NCBI GenBank assembly: GCA_018266105.1
Contig: JAFEBA010000058.1
Span: forward strand, 1 to 59,333
Reading direction: 5' to 3'
DNA: 59,333 nucleotides
Source of the DNA: a bacterium
Lineage (GTDB): Bacteria > Vulcanimicrobiota > Xenobia > Xenobiales > JADMJV01
The notes beneath the pieces are model-generated. The model ran no database searches and had not been told where the DNA came from. It saw only the letters and a program-made list of their open reading frames with translations. The position numbers were made by a program, and so were the translations under genes. Positions 38,581-47,351 of the stretch are shown here, piece after piece (positions within the stretch are counted from its first letter, which is position 1; every line of letters begins with the position of its first letter).

Positions 38581-40314
38581 ATGGAATTCGCCTGGGTTGA
38601 AGCCCGACACCTCAAGACCAACGAAAAGACCTTTCTGATTGTGGGACAGCGCGAGCAAATCGTGGGCCGCGCCACCCCCGAAGATGCAGCTGATAAGCTG
38701 GCGGTGGGCTTCGATGCCAGTCTCTCCCGGAAGCACTTTCAGCTTCAATTGGTGGGCGACCGTTTACGCGTGCGCCGCTGCGAGGAGGCGCGCAGACCTC
38801 TCTTCTTTGAAGGCCGAGCCGAAGAAAACTTTGAGATCGGTTGCGGGGAAGGCTTTTCCTCGGGCCAAACTCTTTTTCGCTGGATTCGCGAAGCCAATCC
38901 CTCGGGATCTCCTATCGTTTTAGATCCAACCCTCTTGAGCGTAGCCCACGAACAGGACGCCTCTCGCGGTCTGCGTGCATTGCTGGCTCTGCAGCCCGTG
39001 CTGCGTGATTTTGAGAGCACCGAGTCGTTGATTCGAGGCACGCTATCCGTGCTGGGCGAAGTCATCTCCCACGCCGCCGATTTGATCGCCATCCAGGTCG
39101 ATTCCCAGGGACAACTCAAGGTTCTGGCCAGTCAAGGCAACTCCAATATCCCCCCCAGCCGGACGCTTGTTCGTCAGGCTCTGGATACGGGCAAGCCGCT
39201 CTGCTACCTGTGGCAGAACTCACCAGAGCCCGTTGGAGGCGTGGCCACGCCTACCGTGGTGGAAGGCATCAGTTGGGCGGTGGCGGCGCCCATTCCGGGT
39301 CAGGAGGAATCCTATGTTCTTTACGCCATCGGAGCCGAAAGCGACGGTGAAGCTCGCCAACTGACTCCTGGCGAGCTGGATCGCGCCGTGCTTGCTCTGG
39401 TGGCTGAAGTGGTGAGCTCGGCCCTGGAAAAATCTCGCCGGCTACGCCTGGAACGGGATATCGCGGCCGAACGTGAGCGCCGCGACCTGGCCGAACAACT
39501 GGCCAACCTGCAGCAGGCCCTGACCTCCACCCTGAACCCCGAAGAGGTCGCCCGTCGCTTCCTGGTCGGCCTGGAAAATCTGGTTCTTTATGACCGGGCC
39601 GCTCTGCTGCAGAGTGACCAGAATGAGCATAAACTCCTGGCCCATCGCGGTTTTCTTGCCACCTCCGGGCAGACCGTCAGCCTGGAGGAGGTTCGAGCCG
39701 GACTGGCTGGCTGGTTGCAGGAAAGCGGTTCCAGCGGAATGCTGCTGGCTATCGCCCACCGCCAGCCGTTCAATGAACCTCAGGTCATGCTGGCCCGGGC
39801 TCTGGCCAGCCAGGCTTTCATCGCACTGCAGAACGCCCGCCTTCACACTCGCATTCAACAGCTGGCCACGCTGGACGGGCTGACGGGTGTTTTCAATCGA
39901 CGTCATTTTCTGGAAGAAGCCGAGAAGGCTTTGGAGACCTGCCGCTCCCAGGCAAGCCAGGTAAGCTTGTTTCTGATCGACATCGACCACTTCAAACAAT
40001 TTAACGACCAGCACGGCCACCAGGCGGGAGATCAAGCCATCCGACAGGTGGCGCTGATCTTACAGGAAGTTTTCCGACCGGGATTGTTCGGGCGTTATGG
40101 CGGAGAAGAGTTCGTAGCCCTCTGCCCCGTCCAGGCTCCCGCTGCCCAGCAGCTGGCCGAAAATGCCCGTCAACGAATTCAGACCCAGACTCCGGTGACC
40201 GTCAGCATTGGCTTCAATAGCAAGCTGGGGGCTTTTGAGCAGATGGTGAGCCAGGCCGACCGGGCCCTCTATTCGGCCAAGGAACAAGGGCGCAATTGCG
40301 TGGTCTCGGCTTGA
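38581..40314 (+). CDS. FHA-GAF-GGDEF diguanylate cyclase
   Basis: A 577-residue cytoplasmic c-di-GMP synthase. The N-terminus is FHA-like: IVGRATPEDA, then ASLSRKHFQLQLVGD (phosphothreonine-binding Arg/Ser/His pattern). A GAF-like region occupies about 130-420, with a coiled coil near 285-320. The C-terminal GGDEF domain (about 425-577) begins ATLDGLTGVFNRRHF and carries FLIDIDHFKQFNDQHGH and the active-site loop GRYGGEEF. The position expected for the inhibitory RxxD site reads FRPG, so product inhibition is probably absent. FHA domains bind phosphothreonine proteins, and Ser/Thr kinase genes follow in the same operon. Confidence 0.92.
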   Translation: MEFAWVEARHLKTNEKTFLIVGQREQIVGRATPEDAADKLAVGFDASLSRKHFQLQLVGDRLRVRRCEEARRPLFFEGRAEENFEIGCGEGFSSGQTLFRWIREANPSGSPIVLDPTLLSVAHEQDASRGLRALLALQPVLRDFESTESLIRGTLSVLGEVISHAADLIAIQVDSQGQLKVLASQGNSNIPPSRTLVRQALDTGKPLCYLWQNSPEPVGGVATPTVVEGISWAVAAPIPGQEESYVLYAIGAESDGEARQLTPGELDRAVLALVAEVVSSALEKSRRLRLERDIAAERERRDLAEQLANLQQALTSTLNPEEVARRFLVGLENLVLYDRAALLQSDQNEHKLLAHRGFLATSGQTVSLEEVRAGLAGWLQESGSSGMLLAIAHRQPFNEPQVMLARALASQAFIALQNARLHTRIQQLATLDGLTGVFNRRHFLEEAEKALETCRSQASQVSLFLIDIDHFKQFNDQHGHQAGDQAIRQVALILQEVFRPGLFGRYGGEEFVALCPVQAPAAQQLAENARQRIQTQTPVTVSIGFNSKLGAFEQMVSQADRALYSAKEQGRNCVVSA

Positions 40315-40619
40315 GCCGGGCCCCCTATCTCATCCCCTCTTGCCTGGGCGGTCTGCTGGCCATGGCCAGCTTCTATTTTCACTCCCCCATGCTGCCCAAG
40401 CTGCTGCTGATAGGCGGATTGGGAGGGCTTAGCGGCGGCTCGATCGTGTATCAGCTCAGTCAATCCTCGCTGAACGGGCCGGATAGCGTGTCTGAGGCCC
40501 TCAGAGAAGGGGCCTTGCGCGGAGGATTGGCCGGGCTGTGGGGTGGACTCACGGCCTGGTTGCTGCTCTGTCTTTGGAATGGACCGGGAATATGGCTGGG
40601 CCTGAGTCCGCTCCCCTAG
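40311..40619 (+). CDS. Small membrane protein, unknown, between cyclase and pseudokinase
   Basis: A ~102-residue hydrophobic protein with three apparent transmembrane segments (around IPSCLGGLLAMASFYF, PKLLLIGGLGGLSGGSI and LRGGLAGLWGGLTAWLLL). Gly-rich helices recall small glycine-zipper membrane proteins. No family is recognised. TTG 40311 overlaps the cyclase stop; TTG 40296 is also possible. The 3' end overlaps the pseudokinase start by 28 bp. The C-terminal membrane regions of the next two proteins are similarly Gly-rich, so these may form one membrane complex; that is speculative. Confidence 0.6.
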   Translation: MSRAPYLIPSCLGGLLAMASFYFHSPMLPKLLLIGGLGGLSGGSIVYQLSQSSLNGPDSVSEALREGALRGGLAGLWGGLTAWLLLCLWNGPGIWLGLSPLP

Positions 40620-41356
40620 GCCTGAAGCTGGAGCAACCGCTGGATTCGCAGCAGCTGAGCTGGCGCGCCTTTCAGCCGTCCACCGGTCAGAAAGTGGTGG
40701 TGCGTTATCTGAGCGAGCGACACGACACTGCTCACATCAGTGCTCGCCTGCAGTTGCTCAATCAGCTGGACCTGCCGCGGGCGGTGGCGCCGCTCGACCT
40801 GCAATTACTGCAAGAACCTCGATACCTGGTCTTTCCCTACTTTCCGGTCAGCCTGACGGTTGCCGCCGGCTCGCGCCATAGCGCCAGCCAGGTGGAAAGC
40901 TGGCTGCGCCAGATTGCCCGGACCCTTGAGATTGCGCACTCTCACGGATTGGTCCACGGAGCCCTGAAGCCGGGAAACCTGCTGGTGGACCGCCAGTCAG
41001 AACTGCGGCTGGACGGCTGGCTAACCGCCACTCAGTCGGCCGACGCGAGCGGCGACGTCAGGGCTCTAGGGCGCCTGGGACAGGACCTGCTTTCAGGGGA
41101 CAGCTCACCCGCGCTACTCGACTTGCTCAGTCGGGCCGCTTCCGGCCACTTTACCAGCGTCAGCGACTTTTTGCTGGCTCTGGGCAAACCCACCGGCAAT
41201 CGGGCCGAATCCGCCCTGTGGAAGCTGGGGGGGGCCGCCCTGTTGGCCGGGCTGCTCTTCGATTTTCGCCTCCTGCTGCTGGGCACTCTCTCAGGGCTGG
41301 TAGGGGCCGTGACCGGGATGTGGCTGGCTCGCTTTGGCTGGTCGCGTCGTGGCTGA
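40592..41356 (+). CDS. Membrane-anchored Ser/Thr pseudokinase
   Basis: A 254-residue protein with a kinase-like core and a C-terminal membrane region (about residues 210-245, two hydrophobic segments). Kinase landmarks are recognisable but inactive. The VAIK motif reads VVVRYL (Lys to Arg), the HRDLKPxN loop reads HGALKPGN (catalytic Asp to Ala), and the DFG position reads LDGW. The glycine-rich loop is missing. Phosphotransfer is therefore unlikely, and a scaffold or allosteric role is more probable. It overlaps the following active kinase by 8 bp, suggesting the two proteins work as a pair. ATG 40592 is chosen because it starts just before the kinase fold. Confidence 0.8.
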   Translation: MAGPESAPLGLKLEQPLDSQQLSWRAFQPSTGQKVVVRYLSERHDTAHISARLQLLNQLDLPRAVAPLDLQLLQEPRYLVFPYFPVSLTVAAGSRHSASQVESWLRQIARTLEIAHSHGLVHGALKPGNLLVDRQSELRLDGWLTATQSADASGDVRALGRLGQDLLSGDSSPALLDLLSRAASGHFTSVSDFLLALGKPTGNRAESALWKLGGAALLAGLLFDFRLLLLGTLSGLVGAVTGMWLARFGWSRRG

Positions 41357-42458
41357 CCTGACCCTCACCGAAAACGAAGGGGAAGATGATGAACTGGCCC
41401 GGCTCGCCTCAACCCAGGGCGCAGCCTCCAGCGCCGCGCGCACGTGCATGGCCGACTACGAGCTGGGAAAGGAACTGGGAGCGGGCAGCTTTGCCACTTG
41501 CTGGGCTGCCCGCCACAAGCGCACCGGCCAGGACGTGGCCATCAAAGTCATCCAGGTGCGCCCCGGCCAGGGTCTGCAGCAGATGGCCGAGATTGAACAC
41601 ATGGTCAAGGTCGGGCGTCATCCCTCCATCCTGGAAGTGCGCGACGCCCGCCTGGAAGGAGAACACATCTACCTGGTCTCCCCGCTCTGCCAGGGGGGCT
41701 CTTTGGAGGCGCGCATGCAAAGCGCCTTCAGCCAGGAGCAGTGGCTGGATTGGCTGAGCCAGGCCGCGGAGGGACTGAGCCTGCTCCATCGCTGCGGAAT
41801 CATCCACTGTGACGTGAAACCCGCCAACCTTCTGCTCGACCGTTATGACCACCTGCTGCTGGCCGACCTGGGCCAGGCCCGGAGCCTGGGCGACCAACGG
41901 CCGCGCATGGGCAGCTATTTCTACATGCCCCCCGAACAGGCGGAGGGCAAACCGCCTCAAGTCAGCTGGGACATCTATGCGCTGGGCGCCAGCTTCTATT
42001 GCGTCCTGACCGGCTACCCGCCGCGCAGTCGTAGTTTTCCGCTCACAGGCAATGACCACACCCAGAGATTGGAAGTTTATCGGCGTCAGCTCCCCGATGC
42101 ACCCTTGCTCCCCTCCTCACGGATTCCCGAACGCTTCTGGCCGCTGCTCAAGCGCCTGCTGGAGGTCGACCCGCGGCGGCGCCCGCTGGATATGCAAGAA
42201 GTACTGGCCGAGGTCTCTCGCTTACGCCCTCGCGCGACGGCCGGCTGGCAGCAGCCACGCCGTATCCTGGCGGCCTTCGGTCTGCTGCTGGCACTGGCAT
42301 TCGTGGTTCAGACGGTTCGGGTGGGATTGCTCCAAGAGCTGACCCTCTGGGCCAGCCTGAGCCTGGGAGTGCTGGTCCGCATCGCGCTGCCGGCATCCCT
42401 GGGCGGAGCCCTGATCGGAGCCGGCCTGGGGGCCTGGGACTACAATCGAAACCGATAG
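41349..42458 (+). CDS. Membrane-anchored Ser/Thr protein kinase
   Basis: A 369-residue eukaryotic-type kinase. It shows the Gly loop KELGAGSFATC, VAIKVIQ, catalytic Asp155 in IIHCDVKPANLLLD, metal-binding ADLGQA (DLG variant of DFG), and MPPEQAEG in place of APE. The C-terminus has two or three transmembrane helices (about 300-360) and no external sensor domain. GTG 41349 gives an acidic N-terminal leader of about 35 residues. The 3' end overlaps a convergent gene by 19 bp. The FHA-containing cyclase three genes upstream could bind a phosphothreonine made by this kinase; that is inference from domain types. Confidence 0.92.
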   Translation: MADLTLTENEGEDDELARLASTQGAASSAARTCMADYELGKELGAGSFATCWAARHKRTGQDVAIKVIQVRPGQGLQQMAEIEHMVKVGRHPSILEVRDARLEGEHIYLVSPLCQGGSLEARMQSAFSQEQWLDWLSQAAEGLSLLHRCGIIHCDVKPANLLLDRYDHLLLADLGQARSLGDQRPRMGSYFYMPPEQAEGKPPQVSWDIYALGASFYCVLTGYPPRSRSFPLTGNDHTQRLEVYRRQLPDAPLLPSSRIPERFWPLLKRLLEVDPRRRPLDMQEVLAEVSRLRPRATAGWQQPRRILAAFGLLLALAFVVQTVRVGLLQELTLWASLSLGVLVRIALPASLGGALIGAGLGAWDYNRNR

Positions 42459-43243
42459 ATCCAATCGCCGCCTTGGGCCCCTGAGGAGACTTCTTTGCGA
42501 GAAGCTTCCAGCGCCCCCCCATCATCGATTCCGTCAGGACCAACCGTCCAGAACAAAATCTCCGATCCCTCCCGACGGTAAGAGAACTGAGGAGACTGCC
42601 CGCGGGCCAGGCGCAGCCCTGCTTGCAAAGCCTGACCATCACTCTGGTTGACCAGCACTCCCCACCACAGGGGGTAGGGCAAGAGGTCCTCGCGCCCCAA
42701 TTGAGCCATCGGACGCATGCTGACCATCAAATCGAAGAAACCGGCGGGCTGACCTTGCGCCGGCACTTGCTCTAGAAAGGCCCTGTAGTCATTGACCTGC
42801 AAGATTGGTTTCAGCGGCTCGAGGGCCTGGCCAACCTGACGTGCGCGGAGCTGATCGAGTCGATTCTGATAGGCTCCCAGCAGGCCGCCTGACCGCACCG
42901 GACTCTGAGTCAGCTGCAGAGCGCAATCCCAGGCCGTGGCGGCGGGCTGAGCCTGGTCCAACTCTCGAGCCAGAGCTTCCCATTCCGTCCGGTGCAATCG
43001 CGGCGGGTTTAATGCCCCCAGTAAAAACTCCGCTCCCGCTCGCCGCTTCTCCCAGTCCTCAGGCTGCCGACTCTGGACATACATTCGGGTAGCCTGGGCC
43101 ACATGGGTGGGCAACTCCCAGACTCCCGCCTCGTCCGATTTATGGATCACCCTAGAATGAAAGCCCGGCGGCGGAGAGCCGATCATATCCGCGGCCAGCA
43201 CCAGAAAAAACAGGCCCAGAGTGGCCTTCCTCAGAGCTGACAA
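42440..43243 (-). CDS. Exported protein of unknown function with GPDG-type C-terminal motif
   Basis: A 267-residue protein with a hydrophobic N-terminal segment (about 8-22) that is probably a signal peptide or anchor. The central part is helical and Gln/Ala/Leu-rich. The C-terminus holds FWTVGPDGIDDGG followed by GDWIYRF. This GPDG-x-DDGG pattern before a final strand is known to me from uncharacterised exported proteins of planctomycete-like bacteria and recalls the pseudopilin GspG calcium loop. Start TTG 43243 overlaps the preceding gene by 13 bp, so it is the last gene of the molybdopterin-oxidoreductase operon. No enzymatic role can be assigned. Confidence 0.6.
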   Translation of the reverse strand: MSALRKATLGLFFLVLAADMIGSPPPGFHSRVIHKSDEAGVWELPTHVAQATRMYVQSRQPEDWEKRRAGAEFLLGALNPPRLHRTEWEALARELDQAQPAATAWDCALQLTQSPVRSGGLLGAYQNRLDQLRARQVGQALEPLKPILQVNDYRAFLEQVPAQGQPAGFFDLMVSMRPMAQLGREDLLPYPLWWGVLVNQSDGQALQAGLRLARGQSPQFSYRREGSEILFWTVGPDGIDDGGALEASRKEVSSGAQGGDWIYRFRL

Positions 43244-44469
43244 TGAAGCTCCATCTGCACCGGCAGACGGGGCGGTGGCGCTCGCAGCGCCATCACTTCC
43301 ACACCCAGCTGATTCTTGCTGGCGAACTCGAAGTCTTCGGGAAACATGACTCCAACCGCACCATCTGGATCGATCTGAATGCGCATGGCCAGACTGCGCA
43401 ACTCGTCTCGCTTGAGTGTAGCCTGCATCAGCTTCAGAATCTCCTCCAGCATCGGGGCATTATCCTGGGCCACAAAGCCCGCCTCCTCCAGGTAATCCTC
43501 ATCGTTGAGCAACATGACCTGATTATTGCTGGTCTCCACCGTAAGTGAGTAGGGCTGGCTATCCAGTTCGAAAGCCTCCCCACGACATAAGGCCTGTCGC
43601 AGCGCTTTCTGATCGTCCAATCGGAGAGCCAGACGAAAGCCGTCCTCGCTCCAGCCTCCCTGACTGACGGTGTAATCCCGATGTCCGGCGAACATGATGA
43701 AATTGCCCGACAGTCGAAGCCCGGGAGAGCCCGGCGGAATAAGAACTTCCGCCTGCTCCTGACCGGGTATCCAGACCAGAGTGCCGTCCGCATCGGGGGC
43801 GATTCCGGTCAGAATCGAAAACGGCCGTTCTAACGGGATGTTCTCCAGGGCCCGTGCGATCATGTCGCGCTCGTAGTAGGGGATGCGCAGAGTGAGTCGC
43901 CCCTCTTCGGACCAGGCATGGGACATCCAGGAATGGATGACCGGCATCCCAAAACCCAGAATGCTATCTAGCTTTTTGAGACGTTCTGCTTTGCGCTTGC
44001 GGTCAAAAACCACCGGATAAGGATAAACCCGGCTGCGCATCGCGCTGCGCGCGACATGTCGGGCCGGTCCTTCATCTCGCACTCGCTCCAACTCTTTGCC
44101 CAGCAGCGGAATCACCGACAGGGTGTCGGAGTGGATGCAGATCTCTTGCAAACCCGGACAGGGCAGATAGAGCACGCCGGTCACGTCCTTGCGCCCAAAG
44201 ACTTGCGAGCCTTTGGCAAATCCGGTCAGAGAACCCGGACCCACTCGATGCTCACCTCTGACCAGCCGACAGACCGTCTCCAGAAACTCCAGTGGCCTGG
44301 GCGGAATCGGCACGTCATCGGGATCTTGCAACCAGCTGAAGGCCAGCTCGGACTGGTCGAAAGCGCGCAACCCTTCGGTGAGATAGCTCCAGCAAGGTTG
44401 GCCCAGGTGAGTGTGCAGATAGACATGCACCACCACCTGAGGCAGCAATTCAACTGTCCAGTGCTTCAC
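43231..44469 (-). CDS. Protein of unknown function in the molybdopterin-oxidoreductase operon
   Basis: A 412-residue protein I do not recognise. It lacks a signal peptide and transmembrane helices, so it is probably cytoplasmic. The N-terminal third contains VVVHVYLHTHLGQPCWSYLTEGLRAFDQ split over several strands, followed by LPCPGLQEICIHSD. The middle includes RSRVYPYPVVFDRKRKAERL, and the C-terminal part has two acidic, strand-rich regions with NQVMLLNDEDYLEEAGF. It starts at GTG 44469, with a 4-bp GTGA overlap with the oxidoreductase stop, which indicates translational coupling. A chaperone or maturation role for that enzyme is possible but only positional. Confidence 0.6.
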   Translation of the reverse strand: MKHWTVELLPQVVVHVYLHTHLGQPCWSYLTEGLRAFDQSELAFSWLQDPDDVPIPPRPLEFLETVCRLVRGEHRVGPGSLTGFAKGSQVFGRKDVTGVLYLPCPGLQEICIHSDTLSVIPLLGKELERVRDEGPARHVARSAMRSRVYPYPVVFDRKRKAERLKKLDSILGFGMPVIHSWMSHAWSEEGRLTLRIPYYERDMIARALENIPLERPFSILTGIAPDADGTLVWIPGQEQAEVLIPPGSPGLRLSGNFIMFAGHRDYTVSQGGWSEDGFRLALRLDDQKALRQALCRGEAFELDSQPYSLTVETSNNQVMLLNDEDYLEEAGFVAQDNAPMLEEILKLMQATLKRDELRSLAMRIQIDPDGAVGVMFPEDFEFASKNQLGVEVMALRAPPPRLPVQMELHCQL

Positions 44470-46376
44470 GCCGGAACCAACCGGGCCGGCTCCTCATAGT
44501 AGTTAGCGCCGCCCCCGAGGTCGGTCTCGCGGGCCTGGATCAACTCATTGGCGCAGCCTCCCTGGCGCAGCATTCCCCCTTTGGGAAGCAAGACCAGCAT
44601 CGGATGAACCTGATCGTCATGGCGCAAGCGAACTTTCAGTCGACCTCGGCGCGTCTCCAGATAGGCTTCCTGGCCATCAGGCCCCGGCGCTGAATCTGGA
44701 TGCACTCGCGCCTCCGGAGGTCCAGACACAGGCACAGCCCACTGGGAAGCCTGGGCTTTGGGAGTGGAAAAAGCGGCCAGTTGAAGTGGATAGTCGGCTT
44801 CCGGCTCAGGCAGCGGCGGCGCCTGATGGATCAGCTGCATGCGACCGCTGGGAGTCGGGAAACGCAGTCCTTCGAATAACACCTGGCCGGCGAACGGGCT
44901 GCGCACCGGGCCCTTTTCCAGGTCTTCCAGACTCACGCCGGCCTGTCCCAAACGAGTCATCATGCGCTCTTTCCACTGACGGGGAGTGCCCTCCAGGCAT
45001 TCCCCCAGCCCCAGGCGCAGGGCCAATTGCTGCCAGATCCAGAGCTCGTGACGCACCTCTCCGGGAGCCTCCACGGCTGGCTGAGAGGAGCGCAGGTAGT
45101 GATTGCCATACGCCCCCAGCAGATCTTCATCTTCAAGCAGGGTACAGGTGGGCAAGACCAGGTCGGCAATATCAGTGGTGTCGGTGGGGTGAGTCTCCAC
45201 AACCACCAGCATTTCCACTCCCAGCAGGGCTTTACGAACGGTCTGGCTCTCCGGGAGCATGGAAACCGGATTGCCGGCCGTTATCCATGCGAAGCGGACC
45301 GGTGGATCGGCCTGCAAAATTTCCTGACCCAGACAGGTTTCTGAAAAACTGCGGGGAGCCGCCTCCAGCCCTCCTAGCCCCAGCGAATCGAAGGCTGCCC
45401 GGCGCTGGTAGTAGTAGGAGACGCCACCACCCGGGCGGCCCAGGTTCCCACTCAAGGCGGCCAGCGCGTCCACCGCCCTGACATTGGCGCCGCCGAACTG
45501 ACGCCGGGCCATTCCCCAACCCACCTGGATGTTGGCTGGCCCCTGATGCAGAGCCTGTGCCAGCACCTCCACCTCGGCTTCGGCTACGCCCGCCAGCTCC
45601 CGCCAATCCTGACGAGCATACAGCATCTCCTGGAACTCTGGCCAGAAATCACAGAAGCTGGCGGGATCGCGGGGCAACCCCAACTGCAGCAGACGCCCGG
45701 CCACGGCCATAGCCAGGGCGAAGTCACCGCCCGGGCGAGGTTGAACAAAGTGGTCGACCAGACTGGCCTGACGAGTGCGCACGGGATCGATTCCGATCAA
45801 ACGCGTGCCCTTTTGCTTGAGCGCAACCAACAGCGGCAGCAAGTGAGGCGCGGAAGTGTGCACATTCTTACCCCACAAGATGACCGAGCGACTGTTCTGC
45901 AGGTCCAGATGGTCGTGGCTATCGCAGAGTCCAAAATCGGCTTCCTGGGCGCCCTCTCCCGCTCCCGAGCAGATGTCCCCGCGCTTGACCGTGACCGGAC
46001 CAAATTTTTCAAAAAGGAGATCGGATAACTGCTTGAGCAGCCCCAGCGAGCCGCCCGAGCGGTAATGCAGAATCGAGGCCGGTCCGCTCTCGGCCCGGCA
46101 CTGCAGCAGCTTCTCTGCGATGCGTTGGAGAGCGAAATCCCAGCTGACGGGTTCCAGCTCGGCCCCTTTGCTCGGCCTCCACATGGGCTGCAGAAAACGA
46201 TCCGGAGCATACTGACGATCTAGAAAGCGGCTGGTACGCTCACACAGGAACCCCTGGGTGACCGGGTCCTGAGCCGAACCCCGAAGTTTGACGGCCCGTC
46301 CGGCGGAGTCAACCTCCACCACCAGACTACAGGTATCCGGGCAATCCCGAGAGCAAGTGGTGAGACGAGTGGTCAT
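44466..46376 (-). CDS. Molybdopterin-dependent oxidoreductase with 4Fe-4S cluster
   Basis: A 636-residue catalytic subunit of the DMSO-reductase superfamily. The N-terminal Fe-S motif is TTCSRDCPDTCSL (Cys-x3-Cys-x3-Cys) with a fourth Cys in GFLCERTSRFL. Cofactor-binding stretches include VKRGDICSGAGEG (likely the metal-ligand loop), RSVILWGKNVHTS, GWGMARRQFGG, GNLGRPGGGVSYYYQ, HPTDTTDIADLVLP and a C-terminal MoCo-binding domain starting near FSTPKAQAS. No twin-arginine signal is seen, so it is likely cytoplasmic. Substrate and electron partner are unknown; no Fe-S or membrane subunit is adjacent. ATG 46376 is preferred over TTG 46382. It lies between two unknown genes with very short spacing. 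Confidence 0.9.
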   Translation of the reverse strand: MTTRLTTCSRDCPDTCSLVVEVDSAGRAVKLRGSAQDPVTQGFLCERTSRFLDRQYAPDRFLQPMWRPSKGAELEPVSWDFALQRIAEKLLQCRAESGPASILHYRSGGSLGLLKQLSDLLFEKFGPVTVKRGDICSGAGEGAQEADFGLCDSHDHLDLQNSRSVILWGKNVHTSAPHLLPLLVALKQKGTRLIGIDPVRTRQASLVDHFVQPRPGGDFALAMAVAGRLLQLGLPRDPASFCDFWPEFQEMLYARQDWRELAGVAEAEVEVLAQALHQGPANIQVGWGMARRQFGGANVRAVDALAALSGNLGRPGGGVSYYYQRRAAFDSLGLGGLEAAPRSFSETCLGQEILQADPPVRFAWITAGNPVSMLPESQTVRKALLGVEMLVVVETHPTDTTDIADLVLPTCTLLEDEDLLGAYGNHYLRSSQPAVEAPGEVRHELWIWQQLALRLGLGECLEGTPRQWKERMMTRLGQAGVSLEDLEKGPVRSPFAGQVLFEGLRFPTPSGRMQLIHQAPPLPEPEADYPLQLAAFSTPKAQASQWAVPVSGPPEARVHPDSAPGPDGQEAYLETRRGRLKVRLRHDDQVHPMLVLLPKGGMLRQGGCANELIQARETDLGGGANYYEEPARLVPA

Positions 46377-46392
46377 GCTCAAATTTTAGGCT

Positions 46393-46827
46393 TTATGGGT
46401 CGTATTCCTCTTCTTCCAACAGCGGCCGAGCAAAGGTCCAGTAATCATGGCCAAAATCGCACACCAGAATGCTCTCCACCAGCGTCTCCCCCTGGATCAA
46501 GAAGGCCAGGCGCTCAGGCTCATACAACCCCGAAAGCAGATCGTGAGGCCGCAACTGCGGCTGACGCCGAGCCACCTCCTCGAGCGTCATTCCCAGTTCA
46601 ATCCCGCCGGGCAGGCAGCCCGAGTAACCCGGCTGGGCCTCCAGCCCCACAATTTGGTCCAGGGTCCGATCACCCGTCACCAGGATGCTGCCATTCTCAA
46701 GGAAACCCCGAACAATCGTGTCGTCCTCCTGCCAGCTTTGCTCCCAGTTCAGTCCCTGCAGGGACTGACCCAGTAACAGGCCACCCAACCCGATGCCGGG
46801 GATAATCTCCGCTTTATTGCTCACCAC
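46393..46827 (-). CDS. Small protein of unknown function, first gene of oxidoreductase operon
   Basis: A 144-residue protein starting at GTG 46827. The N-terminal pattern IIPGIGLGGLLLGQSLQ, with ELGMTLEEVARRQPQL about 60 residues later, is typical of small uncharacterised proteins with a duplicated G-x-x-L-G-x-[ST] turn. The C-terminus is acidic. No signal peptide or transmembrane helix is evident. It ends 16 bp before the oxidoreductase ATG. A 53-bp gap separates it from the divergent secreted-protein gene and must hold promoters for both directions, but no clear boxes are visible. Confidence 0.6.
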   Translation of the reverse strand: MVSNKAEIIPGIGLGGLLLGQSLQGLNWEQSWQEDDTIVRGFLENGSILVTGDRTLDQIVGLEAQPGYSGCLPGGIELGMTLEEVARRQPQLRPHDLLSGLYEPERLAFLIQGETLVESILVCDFGHDYWTFARPLLEEEEYDP

Positions 46828-46880
46828 AGCCGGCCCGTTCTCTACAGGATCGCAGCGCCCTTGTCATAAAAGGCAGAGCT

Positions 46881-47324
46881 ATGCGCCGGGTACTCTTGCT
46901 GTTGCTGCTGGCGGCACCGGGCTGGGCCAAACGCCCTCAAACCGTGCCGGCCCACCATTTTGCCATCCGCATTCCCTCGGACTGGGTCAGTCCCGCACCT
47001 GACCAATGGTGCACGGCCGATGGACATATCAGCCTGGTCTGGAATGAGGTCACGGTCAAGCGACCTCCGAAGGAATGGGCTGCCCAATCCCAAAAGCGCT
47101 TCCCCGGGCCACTACTCAACAAGGATCTTCAGTTGCAGTTGGGAGACCAACCCGCCTGGCATTTCGTAGGAGAGCACGGGGGCCGGATCCAGCGAGTCTA
47201 CCTGAGCTGCCAGCAAGACCACGGGGTTATTCTGGTGTGCAGCTGCACCCCAGCCCAGAACTTCGCAACCATCGGGATTGTTTCTGAAATATTGAAAAGC
47301 TTTCGCTGGCTGCCGGACGAATGA
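46881..47324 (+). CDS. Small secreted protein, PsbP/DUF1795-like
   Basis: A 147-residue exported protein. The signal peptide MRRVLLLLLLAAPGWA likely ends after Ala16. The mature part reads HHFAIRIPSDWVSP early, has a central helix (KEWAAQSQKRFPG), and ends with a strand/helix pair (IVSEILKSFRWLPDE). This resembles small PsbP-fold proteins, in which 'F-x-I-x-x-P-x-x-W' is characteristic. Two Cys pairs may be oxidised in the periplasm. The next gene encodes a similar protein, suggesting a duplicated pair of unknown role. Confidence 0.65.
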   Translation: MRRVLLLLLLAAPGWAKRPQTVPAHHFAIRIPSDWVSPAPDQWCTADGHISLVWNEVTVKRPPKEWAAQSQKRFPGPLLNKDLQLQLGDQPAWHFVGEHGGRIQRVYLSCQQDHGVILVCSCTPAQNFATIGIVSEILKSFRWLPDE

Positions 47325-47351
47325 ACCCAGTCAAGCCCTTGAGGAGGTCCC

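Noticed and set aside
43231..44469. Possible similarity of the 412-residue protein to the C-terminal domain of eukaryotic SARA-type FYVE proteins
   Set aside because: A loose resemblance around a Cys-Trp and a Gly-x-x-x-x-x-Gln segment is not enough by eye. A profile search would be needed, so I left the protein unassigned.
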